A DNA stretch of 64,000 nucleotides from Petaurus breviceps papuanus (Eukaryota > Chordata > Mammalia > Diprotodontia > Petauridae): contig JAMXIF010000032.1 of the NCBI GenBank assembly GCA_028583685.1, positions 6,625,977 through 6,689,976 of the forward strand, written 5' to 3'. The notes beneath the pieces were generated by a model, which was not told the DNA's origin, did no database searches, and worked only from the letters and a program-made list of their open reading frames with translations. This document shows positions 47,043-58,474 of the stretch, in pieces (positions within the stretch are counted from its first letter, which is position 1; each line of letters starts with the position of its first letter). A program made the translations under genes and the position numbers.

Positions 47043-48439
47043 TAATTCTCCATAATTACATAAATATAATAAAAGCATTATAAAGAATTAATGAATTTAA
47101 ATCATATAAACTAAAACCTAGAAGAGCCCTTAGAAATTATTTAGTCCTAACAAAGCACAGCAAGGGCAAAATAACACCACCAAACCTTTCAGTGTACCCA
47201 TGCTGCAAAGAATTCAACAAACACAGTTTCCCATTTCCATGTTCCCCTATTCTGACTCTGCACATAATACTAATATAGATTAAACTCCTTTCATAAACAA
47301 CAAAAAAATTATGACAGGCCTCCTTAAGCAAATATTTTGAAGTCCCAGACAATGACTTGACATATTCTGACTAACATTACAATATGACAGAAGACTTTTT
47401 GAAGGAGCTAAACCTATACCCATGAACTGATACATGATGAAAGCAGCTTTTATACCTTTATCTATTGATTTAGGCTAAATATGCATCAGACTCCATTTTA
47501 ATTTTTATATTTTGTTTCTCTTTGGCTAAAATTTAATAAGATTATGGGGAGGAGAGGAAAGGGAGGGAAAAACCCATCAAAGATCAAGGAATATTTTGAT
47601 TTTGAGCAGTTGTCTCACTTCCTCCCCACTCCCACCCTCCCCCACAAAATCTATCCTGCACATTCTCATTTATGCCTTTCTTTTCTTCACCCTCTGTTCC
47701 CCTGAGCCAACAAGAAAAAAAAGGAAAAAATACCAGGGGGATCCTTCATGCTACAATTATCTCTAGTTGAGACAGGCTTCTTCTGGAAATTGTCTTGGTA
47801 GGTCTATACCTGATATTCACACAATCACTGCTGGTGAATCATTAGAGATCAAAGCATGGCACCACAGAAGGGCTGTTGGCACCCACAAAGAGAGATTGGG
47901 TTCCCCTTTCCTTTCTCTTTCATCAGCAGAAACCTTTAATCAGGACCAATCTGACACAGTTCAATCACATCCCAGCCAACAAAGTCTCTCCATATCAACA
48001 TCAAATTGAAGGAGGCCTTTGATTCTGTTGCTTATTAGTTCAGCTGCTGCCAGCCTCACAGCCCATGAGCTAGTTAACTAAATGACAGTTGCCATTTTAT
48101 TAAAGTAAACACATAGCCACACAGATACATAACACACAGGTTGCTTTCAGTATATTTTATACATAAGACATTCACAAACTTGGCTGCCAGCATTTGGACC
48201 AAATACATTTGTTTTGTTTTGTAGTGTTTCTGTTAGTTTCTTATTAGCTATTAATATTAATATTTACTAATTAATAATATTCTTATTATTCACCTTTCCT
48301 TCATTCTGTCAACAAATATCACACACTTGTTAAGTGCTTTCTCAACTCATGGCACCATCTTAGACACTATAGATAGGGCTACACTTTTAATTTACTTGGT
48401 CTGGGGAACGCCTGGATGATGCAGAACAATTCAAGTTGG
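47043..48439. other. Anonymous DNA
   Basis: A weak LINE2-like antisense tail near 48290-48390; otherwise nothing recognised. Confidence 0.4.
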
Positions 48440-48602
48440 CACCTTCTCTGCCACTCTGTCTTAAAGAGAGTTACCTAGAGGGAGCACGATAGGTGGAGTG
48501 ATGTGCTCAGAACTAGCATGTGTTAAAAGTGGAGTTATGACTTCAACCCAGGTTTTCCCAACTTCAAGGTCAGCTCTCTAGTTCCTATGCAATGTTGCCT
48601 CT
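48440..48602 (-). repeat. SINE relic, antisense
   Basis: cagaactagcatgtgttaaa, acttcaacccaggttttccc and ctatgcaatgttgcctctgg. Confidence 0.5.
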
Positions 48603-48614
48603 GGATAAAAAGAA

Positions 48615-48755
48615 TTCCCCCAACAGGGAAGAAGGAAGGACAGAAATAAAGAAGGAAAAAAAAGAAGGAAATAACAAAGGAGGGAAAAGGAAGGAAAGAA
48701 GAGAAAGAAAGGAAGAAAGGAAAAAAAGGAAAAAAAGAGGGAAAGAGATATAAGT
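48615..48755. repeat. (GGAA)n/(GAAA)n purine tract
   Basis: Imperfect ggaaggaaagaagagaaaga units. A related tract is at 50085-50130. Confidence 0.85.
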
Positions 48756-48915
48756 AAGTGTTTGTAAGGTTCTTATATTGTACTGGAAGATAAAACACGT
48801 AAATAGGTGAATAAATAGTAGCATCTCTTTCTCCATCTATCTTCAGGTTAATTTTTTCAGAAGTTTTAGCAGAAGTGTCTTATCTTTGGTAAGTTTATCT
48901 GATATCAAATGCAAT

Positions 48916-49656
48916 AAGAATATTAAAGCCTTACTTTCTTTTCTGATTGATGGTAGCCATCAGGCAGGCTAGGCATGAGCCAGGATGGGGGCCTATAAGT
49001 ACAACCAGGAGCTATGGAGGAAGAAGCAGTCAGATGTCATGAGGTTCCTGCTGCACTGCTGACAATACTGCCAGCTGTCCCTGCTGCACCATGCACCCCA
49101 ACCCGCCGACCCAACAAAGCCTGCAGGCTGGGTTACAAGGCCAAGCAAGGGTATATCATCTACCATATTAGTGTCCGAACCTGCGGGTAAAAACATCCAG
49201 TTCCCAATGGTGCAACCTATGGTAAACCTGTGCATCATGGTGTAAATCAGCTGAAGTTGGCAAGGAGCCTTTGGTCTATAGCAGAAGTCTGCCACTGTGG
49301 GACCCTAAGAGTCTTGAACTCCTACTGGGTGGGTGAAGATTCGACCTACAAATTCTTTGAGGTAATTCGTATTGACCCATTCCATAAAGCTGTGAGATGA
49401 AACCTTGACACTCAATGAATCACCATTCAAATACACAAATACAGAGAGATGTGAGGGCTTACCTCAGCTGGCCATAAGAGCCAGGGTCTTGGAAAGGGTT
49501 GCAAATTCCACCATACCATCGGAGGGTTTCATGGTGCTACTTGGAGAAGGCACAATACTCTCCAAGTACATTGATGCCGCTATTGGTGCACATTAATTTG
49601 TAAACTTAAATCTTTAAAAAAAACATTTATGACAAAAAGAATATTAAAGCCTTTAC
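48916..49656 (+). pseudogene. RPL15: Processed pseudogene of ribosomal protein L15, with target duplications
   Basis: RPL15 is a large-subunit ribosomal protein (204 residues) that helps fold 28S rRNA. Here ATG at 48985 begins MGAYKYNQELWRKKQSDVMR, which is RPL15 with one change (the usual I after Y is N). Later patches read [43 protein letters not shown] and FHHTIGG. It is dead: a Trp-to-TGA stop soon after the N-terminus (CWQYRQL region), a one-base deletion near the PTRPDKA region, TAA in the RRGGRKR region, two more stops near RRNPDTQW and a three-residue loss after SVAEE. No introns; the 5' UTR (tagccatcaggcaggc) and a 3' UTR ending in an A-rich tail are present. aagaatattaaagcc is repeated at 48916 and 49637, the target-site duplication. 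So an L1-made, near full-length retrocopy. Confidence 0.93.
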
Positions 49657-49849
49657 TTTATCCAGTAATAACAAATTCAATGGTAGACTATCAGTCCTTG
49701 TCAGTCAAGTGATTCCAAAGAGGGTTGCTTTCTCCCTCATCCATCCCCAAACAGAAAGAGATTTCTCCGATGAGTTCCCAAGACATTTTATATACCTCTT
49801 ATCACAGGTGTATAATTTTTACTTTGGTTTTAATAAGATAGGCCATCCT
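49657..49849. other. Anonymous DNA
   Basis: Nothing recognised. Confidence 0.35.
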
Positions 49850-50080
49850 GTCACTATGTATTGTGCATATGTATAATACTCCACTATATAATAATTATTT
49901 ACATTCTCCTTTAACCCCCCTCTTCCCATTAGACCATGAGTTCTTTGAGGGCAGATAAATTTCTTTATTTAGCTTCTGTAAAACCAAGCAGGAGCAGCTT
50001 TCCAGAGGACTGCCTATTCTCTACAATACTCAACACAAAACTGTGTATGTAATAAGTATTTAGTAAAAGTCAAAAGAAAG
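49850..50080 (+). repeat. LINE2 3' end
   Basis: cccattagaccatgagttct, ttgagggcagataaatttct and gtaataagtatttagtaaaa. Confidence 0.65.
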
Positions 50081-50589
50081 ACAGGGAGAAAGGAAGAAAG
50101 GAAAGAAGGAAGGAAAGAAGGAAGAAAAGAACTCGTTTATCTAATTCATCTACTATAAAGGTATCCTTATTTTTTATTAAAAAGTGGAAAATAAGCTTGG
50201 CCTCTCAAAGAGATATAGATGGAGAAATGGTATAGCTTTAAAATAAATGCACACATATTTTATTTATGAAAGAAAAATTCTAGGTCAAATAAATAGCTCT
50301 CCTCATCATCATAAGTTTCCATTTGCAATATTTTCTGATCAGAAATACCTTCCATTACACAAATCATTTTATTCAATCACCAATAACCCAGGGACTCTTG
50401 GCAGAACAGAAATTATCACTCCCTTTTCATAGATACTTAGAGATTGTTAGCTTTAGTAAGGAATACAGAAGAATAAGAAAAGAGATAATCTCTAACTCTT
50501 TAATTTTGTATTTTAGAAGGATCTGTCCTGCATTCCTTTTACACTCTTTACACATTTTATATTATCTCCCTTGGTGATCTCAAGCTTTT
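50081..50589. other. Purine tract, then anonymous DNA
   Basis: gaaaggaagaaaggaaagaa units at 50085-50130; nothing recognised after that. Confidence 0.4.
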
Positions 50590-51470
50590 TCTAATCATCT
50601 CTGAAAAGCTAACTCTCCCTCCCAGATGTATATATCTAGCCTGAAACTCTGATCTCCTTTTAACATTGTTCTGCTAAACATTTCCATTTGTATATCCATT
50701 TAGACATAGCAAACTGTGTCCAAAATGGAACTCATTTGATTATTTGCCCAAACCATCCATCCTCCAAATTTCATTATTTTTGTTGCTAGTTTCATCATCT
50801 TTTTGATCACTCAAGTTCATGATTTTGGAGACATCTTTGATTCTTCTCTCTACTCTTTACTCTCATAGCCAGTCAGCTGTCAAGTCTGATTAAATCTATC
50901 TCCATAACAATTTCTACATCTATGCTCTTTCTACTCACACAGCCTCTGTGCTGGTATAGTCCCTCACTGCTTCTCATCTGAACTGTTACAATAGCCTCTT
51001 GATTTGTCTCTATGTCAATCTCTCCCTTCTCCAATTAGTCCTCTATGGAGGTGTGAAATCAGGTTTTTCTAAAATAGAACAATGACTATATCACCCCCTA
51101 TTAAAATAAATGCATCTCTATTTCTAAATAAAATAAAATACAAAATTCTCAAGTTGGTGTTTAAAATTCTTTGTAGGCTAGCTTTCAAATACCTTTTTAG
51201 TCTAATTTCATATTACTCTCCACATGATATTCTCCATTCTCCACTATAATCAAATTGGCCTGTAAGCTTCTTCCCATGTATAACATTAAATTTTCTACCT
51301 CCAGAACTTTGAAAATGTAATCCTTCACATGTTGGATGTACTTCCTCTTTAGCTCTACCTCAAAGAATATCAAAATTCCTCAAGAGCACAGTTCAAGTGC
51401 TCCCTCCTTTCCTTAATCCACAGTGATTAATACTATTTTTTCTCTTTAAATCATTTCCACTCACTTCACA
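50590..51470 (+). repeat. LINE2 coding 3' region, sense
   Basis: actgtgtccaaaatggaact, gttacaatagcctcttgatt, caaaattctcaagttggtgt and ttcctcaagagcacagttca follow the LINE2 ORF2 C-terminal order. Many stops. Confidence 0.7.
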
Positions 51471-51656
51471 CCTTTCAGATTGACTAACATGACAGGAGAG
51501 AAAAATGACAACTTCTCAAGGGGGGTGTAGAAAATAGGGCTAATGATGCACAGTTGGTGGACCTGTGAATTTGTCCAATAATCCTGGAGACCAAATAGGC
51601 ACTATGCCCAAAGGGTTACAAAACTTTTCAAATCCTTTGACCCAGCAATACCACTA
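51471..51656 (+). mobile_element. L1 distal ORF2, sense, left half
   Basis: cagattgactaacatgacag, gatgcacagttggtggacct and ctttgacccagcaatacc, L1 ORF2 near its end. Continues after the LTR at 52868. Confidence 0.75.
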
Positions 51657-52862
51657 TGTAATGTAATGCCAAGGAAAGGCAACTTCCCAGGTTCAAAATA
51701 CCAGCATAGGTGCTCTCTATTTTATTCAGTAACAAACCCAGAACAGAGAAGATCAAAACATGACATCATTCAAAATACAGCATTTACTAAGTGTGATTAA
51801 ATAATCTCCAAGGCCTACCCCACCCCAGGACTTTCCAATCATTCAATCAATTACAAAGTCTCTGTTCCAAATACTTCTCCACCCCTAGGCTATACCTTAA
51901 TTAAGTCCACCACAAAGCCCCTCTTCTCAAATGGAGATTAGTTTCCAAACATAAGTAAAATACATTCATTTGCTCAACCATAGAACACAAAAAGGTCAAA
52001 AGTTCCCCACTCCTGGATCACAATTGAATCTACCCCAGAGTTACATCAAGTTTAAACACAGCACTTAATACCCAAATGGAGGTCTTTTCTTCATCTTGAC
52101 AAGAGGCAAGTTCTCAGCAATCTTAGTTCCTGGGGAGACAAGGCTTAGCAAGGCCATAAGATACATTGCCAGTCCCTTCATGAATTTATCCTCTGTCTGT
52201 AGAACAGTCCTAGAACCCCTGAACACATTAGCAAAGCCCTCTCCCAGGATTTCTGTAAACATACAACAAGAAAATCCTTCTTCAGGGCTTCTGAACCAAC
52301 AGAAAGGCTCCCAGACCCCTGCAACAACAGCACTGTCCTTCACCAGTGGACAGTATTCATTCTGTCTGCCGGACAGTCTCCAAACCCCTGCAACAACAGT
52401 ACTGTCCCTCACCAGTGGACAGTATTCACTCTCTGTCTGCAGGACAGTCTCAGGCCTTCTTAACCAAATGCCAGGTTCCAGGACTTCTTCAACAGGACAG
52501 TCTTTCACCAGTGGACAAATCTGGCAAAATAACATCAAAACAGACAGACAAAGTACCAGCAAAACAGCCATGTCTCCTCAGTCCTTGGCAGCTCAGGGGG
52601 CAGGTCTCAAAAGTCCAGGGCAATTCAAAGCGGCCACCAGCAATTCTCTTAGTCTCTCTCCACGAGGTGCTGCTTCCAAAAAGATCTTCCGCCTCTCTCT
52701 TGTCTCTCCAAATCTACATCACCAGCTCCTCCCACTTCAGGACTTTCTTTTCACATCAACAAGCCCATCCCACAGGTGGGATTAACAAACTCTGGGTTTT
52801 AACACAATCAATTTGAAAACCAAGCCAATACAGGGGAATCTTTAATTGCCATTACTATCACA
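51657..52862 (-). mobile_element. Solo LTR, large family B, copy 2, inside L1 (retroviral fossil)
   Basis: Plus strand begins TGTAATGTAATGCC and ends ATTACTATCACA, with CACTA on both sides (51652-51656, 52863-52867). 1,206 bases. The L1 reading ccagcaataccacta resumes as ctaggtctatatcctgcaca, so the LTR landed within L1 ORF2. Confidence 0.92.
52065..52571 (-). other. Open frame inside LTR family B, copy 2
   Basis: A 168-codon frame with the same hydrophobic start (MAVLLVLCLSVLMLFCQIC) and the same MKKRPPFGY end as copy 1. It has about 22 extra residues in the middle, which repeat the EYCPLVKDSAVVAGV module. The insert length is a multiple of three, so the frame is kept. The opposite strand is also open for 229 codons over the same area, which shows that stop-free sequence here may reflect repeat composition. 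Function unknown. Confidence 0.35.
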
Positions 52863-52867
52863 CACTA

Positions 52868-53220
52868 CTAGGTCTATATCCTGCACAGACTTAAGAAAAA
52901 GAAAAAGCACCCAATGTAGAATAATATGTATAGCAGCTCTTTCTGTGGTAGTGAAGAATTTGAAATTAAAAGGATTCACATTCAATTGGGGAATGACTGA
53001 ACAGGTTTTGGTATATGATTGCGATTAAATACTATTGTGCAATATGAAATTATGAGGGGCATGGTTTCAAAAAAACCTGAGATTTACATAAACTAATACA
53101 AAGTAGAAAGAGCACAACCAGGAGAATATTATACACAGGAAGAACAATATAATAATCAACTGCGAAAGATGTGGACACTCTAATCAGTACAACAATCCAA
53201 GATAATTATTTTAAAAAATA
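52868..53220 (+). mobile_element. L1 distal ORF2, sense, right half
   Basis: tatagcagctctttctgtgg, attcaattggggaatgactg and aaagtagaaagagcacaacc, the end of L1 ORF2. Confidence 0.75.
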
Positions 53221-53344
53221 TTTTTCTTTATGTCATCAAATATTTCCCTAATTACATATAAAAAAAATTGACAAACCTTTAAACAACTTTGAGTTCCAAA
53301 CTTTGTACACTCCTTTCTGCCCCGTCCCCTTCTTTAAAAGAGAA
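53221..53344 (-). repeat. Short L1 3' UTR piece, antisense
   Basis: aacaactttgagttccaaac and the T-rich start match the complement of an L1 3' UTR. Confidence 0.45.
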
Positions 53345-53495
53345 GAAATTTGAAGATGGCAGAGTAGAAGCAGGACCTCCCTGGGGCTCTGGCTTCCACC
53401 TTCCCCAATCCATGTAAAAGGGGACTCTGAACAAATTTTGGAGCTGCAGAACCCACAAAGTGACACAGAGAAGCTAACCTCCCGCTGAGGACTTC
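53345..53495 (+). repeat. L1 5' end fragment, sense, facing an antisense L1
   Basis: gaagatggcagagtagaagc is the L1 5' signature. About 150 bases of 5' UTR follow and stop at the junction with the antisense ORF2 at 53496. Confidence 0.55.
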
Positions 53496-55915
53496 TTTTG
53501 CTGTGGTGTAATGTCTCACTATTGTCATTTTCTTGAATAAAGTTACTGATTGTTTCTATAATTCCTTCTTTGACCCACTCATTCTTCAGGATTAAATTAT
53601 TTAGGTTCCAATTAGTTTTAGTCTATCTTTCCATGGACCTTTATTACATACAATTTTATTGCATCATGATCTGAGAAGGATGCATTTAATATTTCTGTCT
53701 TTCTTCACTGAATTGTGAGATTTTATGCCCTAGTATATGGTCATGTTTTTTTGTATGTGCCATGTACCACCAAGAAGAAGGTATATTCCTTTTTACCCCC
53801 TTCAGTTTTATCCAGAGGTCTAGCTTATCTATTTTCTCTAAAATTCTATTCACCTCCTTAACTTCTTTCTTGTTTATTTTGAGGTGAGATTTATCAAGTT
53901 CAGAGGAGGAGGTTGAGGTCCCCCACTAATTCAATTTTGTATCTATTTCTTCCTCTAACTCACTTGACTTCTCCTCTAGGAATTTGGCTGCTTTACCACT
54001 TGGTGCATACAAATTTAGTAATGATATTGCTTCATTTTCAATGGTGCCTTTTAGCAAGACATAGTTTCCTTCCTTATCTCTTTTCATTAGATCTATTTTT
54101 GCTTTTCTTTATCTTAGAAAAGGATTGCTATGCCTACTTTTCTTTTTACTTTAATGGAAGCATAATATATTTTGCTCCAGCCTTTTACCTTTACTATATG
54201 TGTATCTCCCTGTTTCAAATGATATTCTTGTGAACAGCATATTTCAGGATTATGGTTTTTAATCCATTCTGCTTTCCATCTCCATTTTATGGGACAGTCC
54301 ATACCATTCATATTGACAGTTATGATTACTATCTGTGTCTTTCTGTCCATCCTCTCCTTCCCCCACCAGTTTATGCTTTTATTTCTCCCTTCTCCCTTCC
54401 CCTCCTTAAGAGTTTTCTTTTTGACCACTGCCTCCCTCAGTATCCCCTCCCTATGAACCCCCCTCCCTTTATCTACTCTTTCCGCTTACTACTTCTTCTT
54501 TCCCTTCTCACCACCCTTTCTTACCCCTTCCCCCTCCTCATGCTTATAGGGTATGATAGATTTTTATACTTAATGTAACATGTTATTTCCTCCTTGAACC
54601 AAGATTGAGAATAAACTCATACAGTGCTCCCTCCCTCACGTCTTTCCCTCTATTATGATAAATTTTATATCTCTTCATGATAGAATCCTATACTTAACTG
54701 AATACCTTATTCTCTCCTTACACCAAAACCAATGAGGGTAAAACTAATATAATGTTCATCTCCTTCCTTCCTTTCCCTCTACTATAATATATTATTATGT
54801 GTCTTTGTGTGGCATAATTTAACTTTTTCTGCCTCCTTTCCTCGTCTGGCATTACAATCCCTTTGCACCCCTTAATGAGTATTTTTTATCATCACTTTAG
54901 TTAATTTATACCCACACCCTCTATCTATATCCTTTTAAAATATCATTGATAAGTATACAATTGTCAAAATTGATACATATCGGCTTCCCACACAGGAATA
55001 TAAAGTTTGCTTTTATTAAACAACAAGTTGTGTATGTGTGTCTTTGTACGTTTCCCTGTTTATCTATGTCTCTCTTGAGTCTTGTAATTGGAGATCAATT
55101 TTTCCAATGATCTCTGACTTTTTCATTAGGAGGGTCTGGAAGTCCATTATTTCATTGAATGACCATGTCCTTGCCTGAAAGATTATGCCCAGTTTTGCTG
55201 GATAACTCCTTGGTTGTAGCCCAAACTCGTTTGCCTTACAAAAGATCATATTACAATCCCTCTGATCTTCCAATGTAGAAGTTGCTAGGTCCTTTGTGAT
55301 TCTGACAGTATTTGCATGATATTTGAATTTTTTCTTTCTGGCTGCTTGCAATATTTTTTTCTTAACCTGATAATTCTGGAATTTGGCTACAATATTTCTT
55401 GGAGTTTTCAATTTGGGATCTTTTTCAAAAGGTATCCACTGGATTCTTTTGATAACTATTGTTTCCTCTGATTTTAGGACCTTAGGGCAGTTTTCCTTGA
55501 AGATTTTTTTGGATGATGTTGTCTAGTCTCTTTTCTTCATCATGACTTTCTGGTAGACCAATAATTCTTAGATTATGTCTCCTGAATCTGTTCTCGAGGT
55601 GAGTTATTTTTCCAATGAGATATTTTACTTTTTTTTTCTAATTTTTCATTCCTTAAGTTTTGTTTGGCTGATTCTTGATGACTCATAGAGTCATTAGCTT
55701 CAATTTGTCTAATTCTAAGTTTTAGCAAATTATTTTCCTCCATTAATATTTGAACATCCTCTTCCATATTTTCAGATTCCAGTTTTAGGGATTTATTTTC
55801 TCCAGTTAGATTTTGAACCACTTTTTCCATTTCACATATTTTACTTTTTAAGGAGCTGTTTTCTTTAGTGAAATGTTTTTCTATTTTGGCAATTGTAATT
55901 TTTGTAAAATAGCAA
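53496..55915 (-). mobile_element. L1 on the minus strand: ORF2 endonuclease, inter-ORF spacer, ORF1
   Basis: From right to left: ORF1 coiled coil (55915-55573), RRM/CTD (55411-55064, MKTPRNIVAKFQNYQVKKK, ITKDLATSTLEDQRD), a roughly 640-base purine-rich spacer, then the start of ORF2 (54428 to about 53500). It is a genuine L1, not HAL1, because ORF2 is present. The reverse transcriptase is lost beyond 53496. The 5' part resumes at 59741 beyond an inserted HAL1. Confidence 0.75.
53600..54428 (-). pseudogene. L1 ORF2 APE-type endonuclease domain remnant
   Basis: L1 ORF2p carries an apurinic-like endonuclease that nicks target DNA. The 104-codon frame 54428-54114 reads IITVNMNGMDCPIKW and PEICCSQEYHLKQGDTH, matching human LNVNGLNSPIK and CIQETHLTCRDTH. 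The catalytic N and E are kept (Q-E-T-H is Q-E-Y-H here). Farther on, KHDHILGHK and a SDHDAIKL-like segment (imperfect) are seen before the sequence breaks off. Stops and frameshifts occur after 54114. No reverse transcriptase follows. Confidence 0.75.
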
Positions 55916-56749
55916 ATAGATTTTTTTAAATTAAATTTTATGTTTATTTTTAGTTTACTTCATTCATTTCCACAAGATTTTGAGTTATAAGTTTTCTCCC
56001 CATCTTTCCCCTACACAACACCCCAAAACAGTGATCCCACATTATACCCCTTCCCCCAATTTGCTTTCTCCTATATACTCCCCCAGGCCCCTTCCAACTT
56101 TCCAGTAGGATAATATGGACCTCTATACCCCAGTTCCTGTATATCTTGTTTCCTAGGTGCATGCAAAATAATGATAATAATATTTTTAAAACATTTGATT
56201 TTAAAACTTTGAATTCCATATTCTTTTCCTTCCTCCCTTAGTATCCACCCTTACTAGGAAGATAAGCAATCCAATATAGGCTGTACATGTGTAGCTACAC
56301 AAAACATTTCCATAGTGGATATATTGGGAAAGACTGACTATATTTCCCTCCTTCCTATCCTGACCCCCGCTTATTCTATTCTCTACTTTGACCCTGTCCC
56401 TTTGCAGAAGTGTGTGCTTCTAACTTCCCTCCATCCCAATTTGCCCTCCCTTCCATCATGCCCCCTGTCATACCTCACCCCCCCCATACTCTCCTGTAGG
56501 CCAAGATAATCTATTTAGTGTGTATGTCATACTCTCCCTAATACAAATTCAATAAGAGTAAAGTTGACTCATTTCCTTTTGCCTTCCTGTTCTTCCCCTC
56601 CATTGTAACAGTTTTCACTTTTCTCTTTTATATGAAATGTTACCCCCTTCTGTCTCTCTCCATCTCCTCTCATTATATTCCTCTCTCACCTTTCAATTTC
56701 ACCTTTTCATATCATGCCTTCCTATTCAATTGGGCCTGTTCCCTGTCTA

Positions 56750-56860
56750 TGTATACCCATACACATGTATACACACACTCATATATGTATCATTACACCA
56801 ATATGCATTCCTATATAGACATATATGTATGTATACATATATATATGTATATATATGTGA
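56750..56860. repeat. TA/CA microsatellite in HAL1 3' UTR
   Basis: acacatgtatacacacactc and atatatatgtatatatatgt runs, same position as in the other HAL1 copies. Confidence 0.85.
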
Positions 56861-57034
56861 TCCCTTCAAATATTCTAATACTGAAAAAAAGTTTCATAAG
56901 TTACAATTATCATTTTTCCATGTAGGAACGTAAATAGTTGTACTTGATAAGTTCCTTATGATTTCTTTTCCATGTTTTCCTTCTCATGCTTCCCTTGCTT
57001 CTTGTATTTGAATGTCAAATTTTCTATTCAACTC

Positions 57035-58051
57035 TGGTTTTTTCATCAAGAATGCTTGAAAGCCCTCTATTTCATTGAATAACCACATTTTCCCTTGAAA
57101 CATGATACTCAGTTTTGCTGGGTAGGTGATTCTTGGTTTTAATCTCAGTTCCTTTTACCTCCAGAACATCATATTCCAAGCCCTTCGATCCCTCCAGATC
57201 CTGTGTTATCCTGATTGTTATGATATGCTATCCTGAAAAAATATGCCAATTATTTCTCTTGCCTTCTTGTAGTATTTTCTCCTTGATCTGGGAATTCCAG
57301 AACCCAGCAATAATATCTCTAGGAGTTTTCTTTTTGGGATCTTTTTCAGGAGGTGATCAGTGGATTCTTTTAACCTCTATTTTGCACTCTAGTTCTAAAA
57401 CATCAGGGAAATTTTCCTTGAGAATTTCTTGAAGGATGATTTCTAGGTTCTTTTTTTGATTATGGCTTTCAGGTAGTCCAATATTTTTTAAATTATCTCT
57501 CCTGAATCTTTTTCCTAGGTCAGTGGCTTTTCCAGTGAGATAATTCTCATTGCCTTCTATTTTTTCATTTGTTTGGATGTCTTTAATAGTATCTTGATTT
57601 CTCTTAAATTCACTAGCTTCCATTTGCTCCAATCTAATTCTGAAGGAATGATTACCTTCAGTGAGCTTTTGAGATTCTTTTTCCATCTGGCAAATTTGGC
57701 TTTTAAGTCATTCTTCTCCTCATTGGCTTTTTGAACCTCTTTTGTCATTTGAGCTGGTCTATTTTTTAAGGTATTTTCTTCAGTCAGCTTGTTGACCCTC
57801 ATTTTATAATATTCTTGCATCATTCTCATTTCTCTTCACAATTTTTCCTCCATTTCTCTTACTTGGTTTTCAAAATCCTTCTTCATCTCCTCTATGGCTT
57901 ATAACTAGTTTACATTTTTCTTGGAAGCTTTTGGTGCAGGAATTCTGACTTTGTTGTCTTCCTCCCCTTCCCTGCTTTGATCCTTTTTGTCCCCTAAAAA
58001 GGAATCCAAATTTGTATTTCTATGCTTGCTTTGCTTCCTTTGCTTGCTCAT
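57035..58051 (-). pseudogene. HAL1 copy c ORF1p-like gene remnant
   Basis: Start ATGAGCAAG complement at 58051. Coiled coil in 57829-57557 (MRMMQEYYKMRVNKLTEEN) and 57686 onward (KESQKLTEGNHSFRIRLEQ), RRM start DNLKNIGLPESHNQKKNLE and ILKENFPDVLELECKIEV in 57480-57360. The C-terminal domain is present in other frames down to 57035. Frameshifts separate the blocks. Better preserved than copy b. Confidence 0.75.
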
Positions 58052-58474
58052 GGTGCCACTCAATTACTTGACTTTTGAGCTTTTTGCCACAATAAATCTC
58101 TGCTTCCAGAGAGGCGAACTTTTCCCCAAATAGCTGGTGTTTCCACAGCTGCTAGAGCTATTAGTTGAGTGCCCTCTCAGAAGCCTCCACTGGCTTTGGC
58201 ACACTGGTCACACACACCTCCATCCTAATCATTAATCAAGATATAAGCTTATTAAAGCAAGAGCAATTTCCCCTCAGACAGGTCACTTGGTCTCCCTACA
58301 ATCTGCAGGCTAGGAGCTCTGAAGTAGCCACACAGCAGTGGCTGCAGTGCCTCAGCTGTTTCTCCCTCCAGGGGCAGAGGTGAGACTGCAATCCCAGACC
58401 CCTTCTTCCCAAAGTCCACACTGAACCCTCACTTTGTCTTTGACATTTATGGGTTGATAATTCTGGGAACCACC

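Noticed and set aside
48535-48836. Phenylalanine/serine-rich minus-strand frames
   Set aside because: Translation of the GGAA/GAAA purine tract.
52096-52785. 229-codon plus-strand frame, the longest in the window
   Set aside because: It is the antisense of the LTR frame on the minus strand and runs through the same internal repeats; no start context or product recognised.
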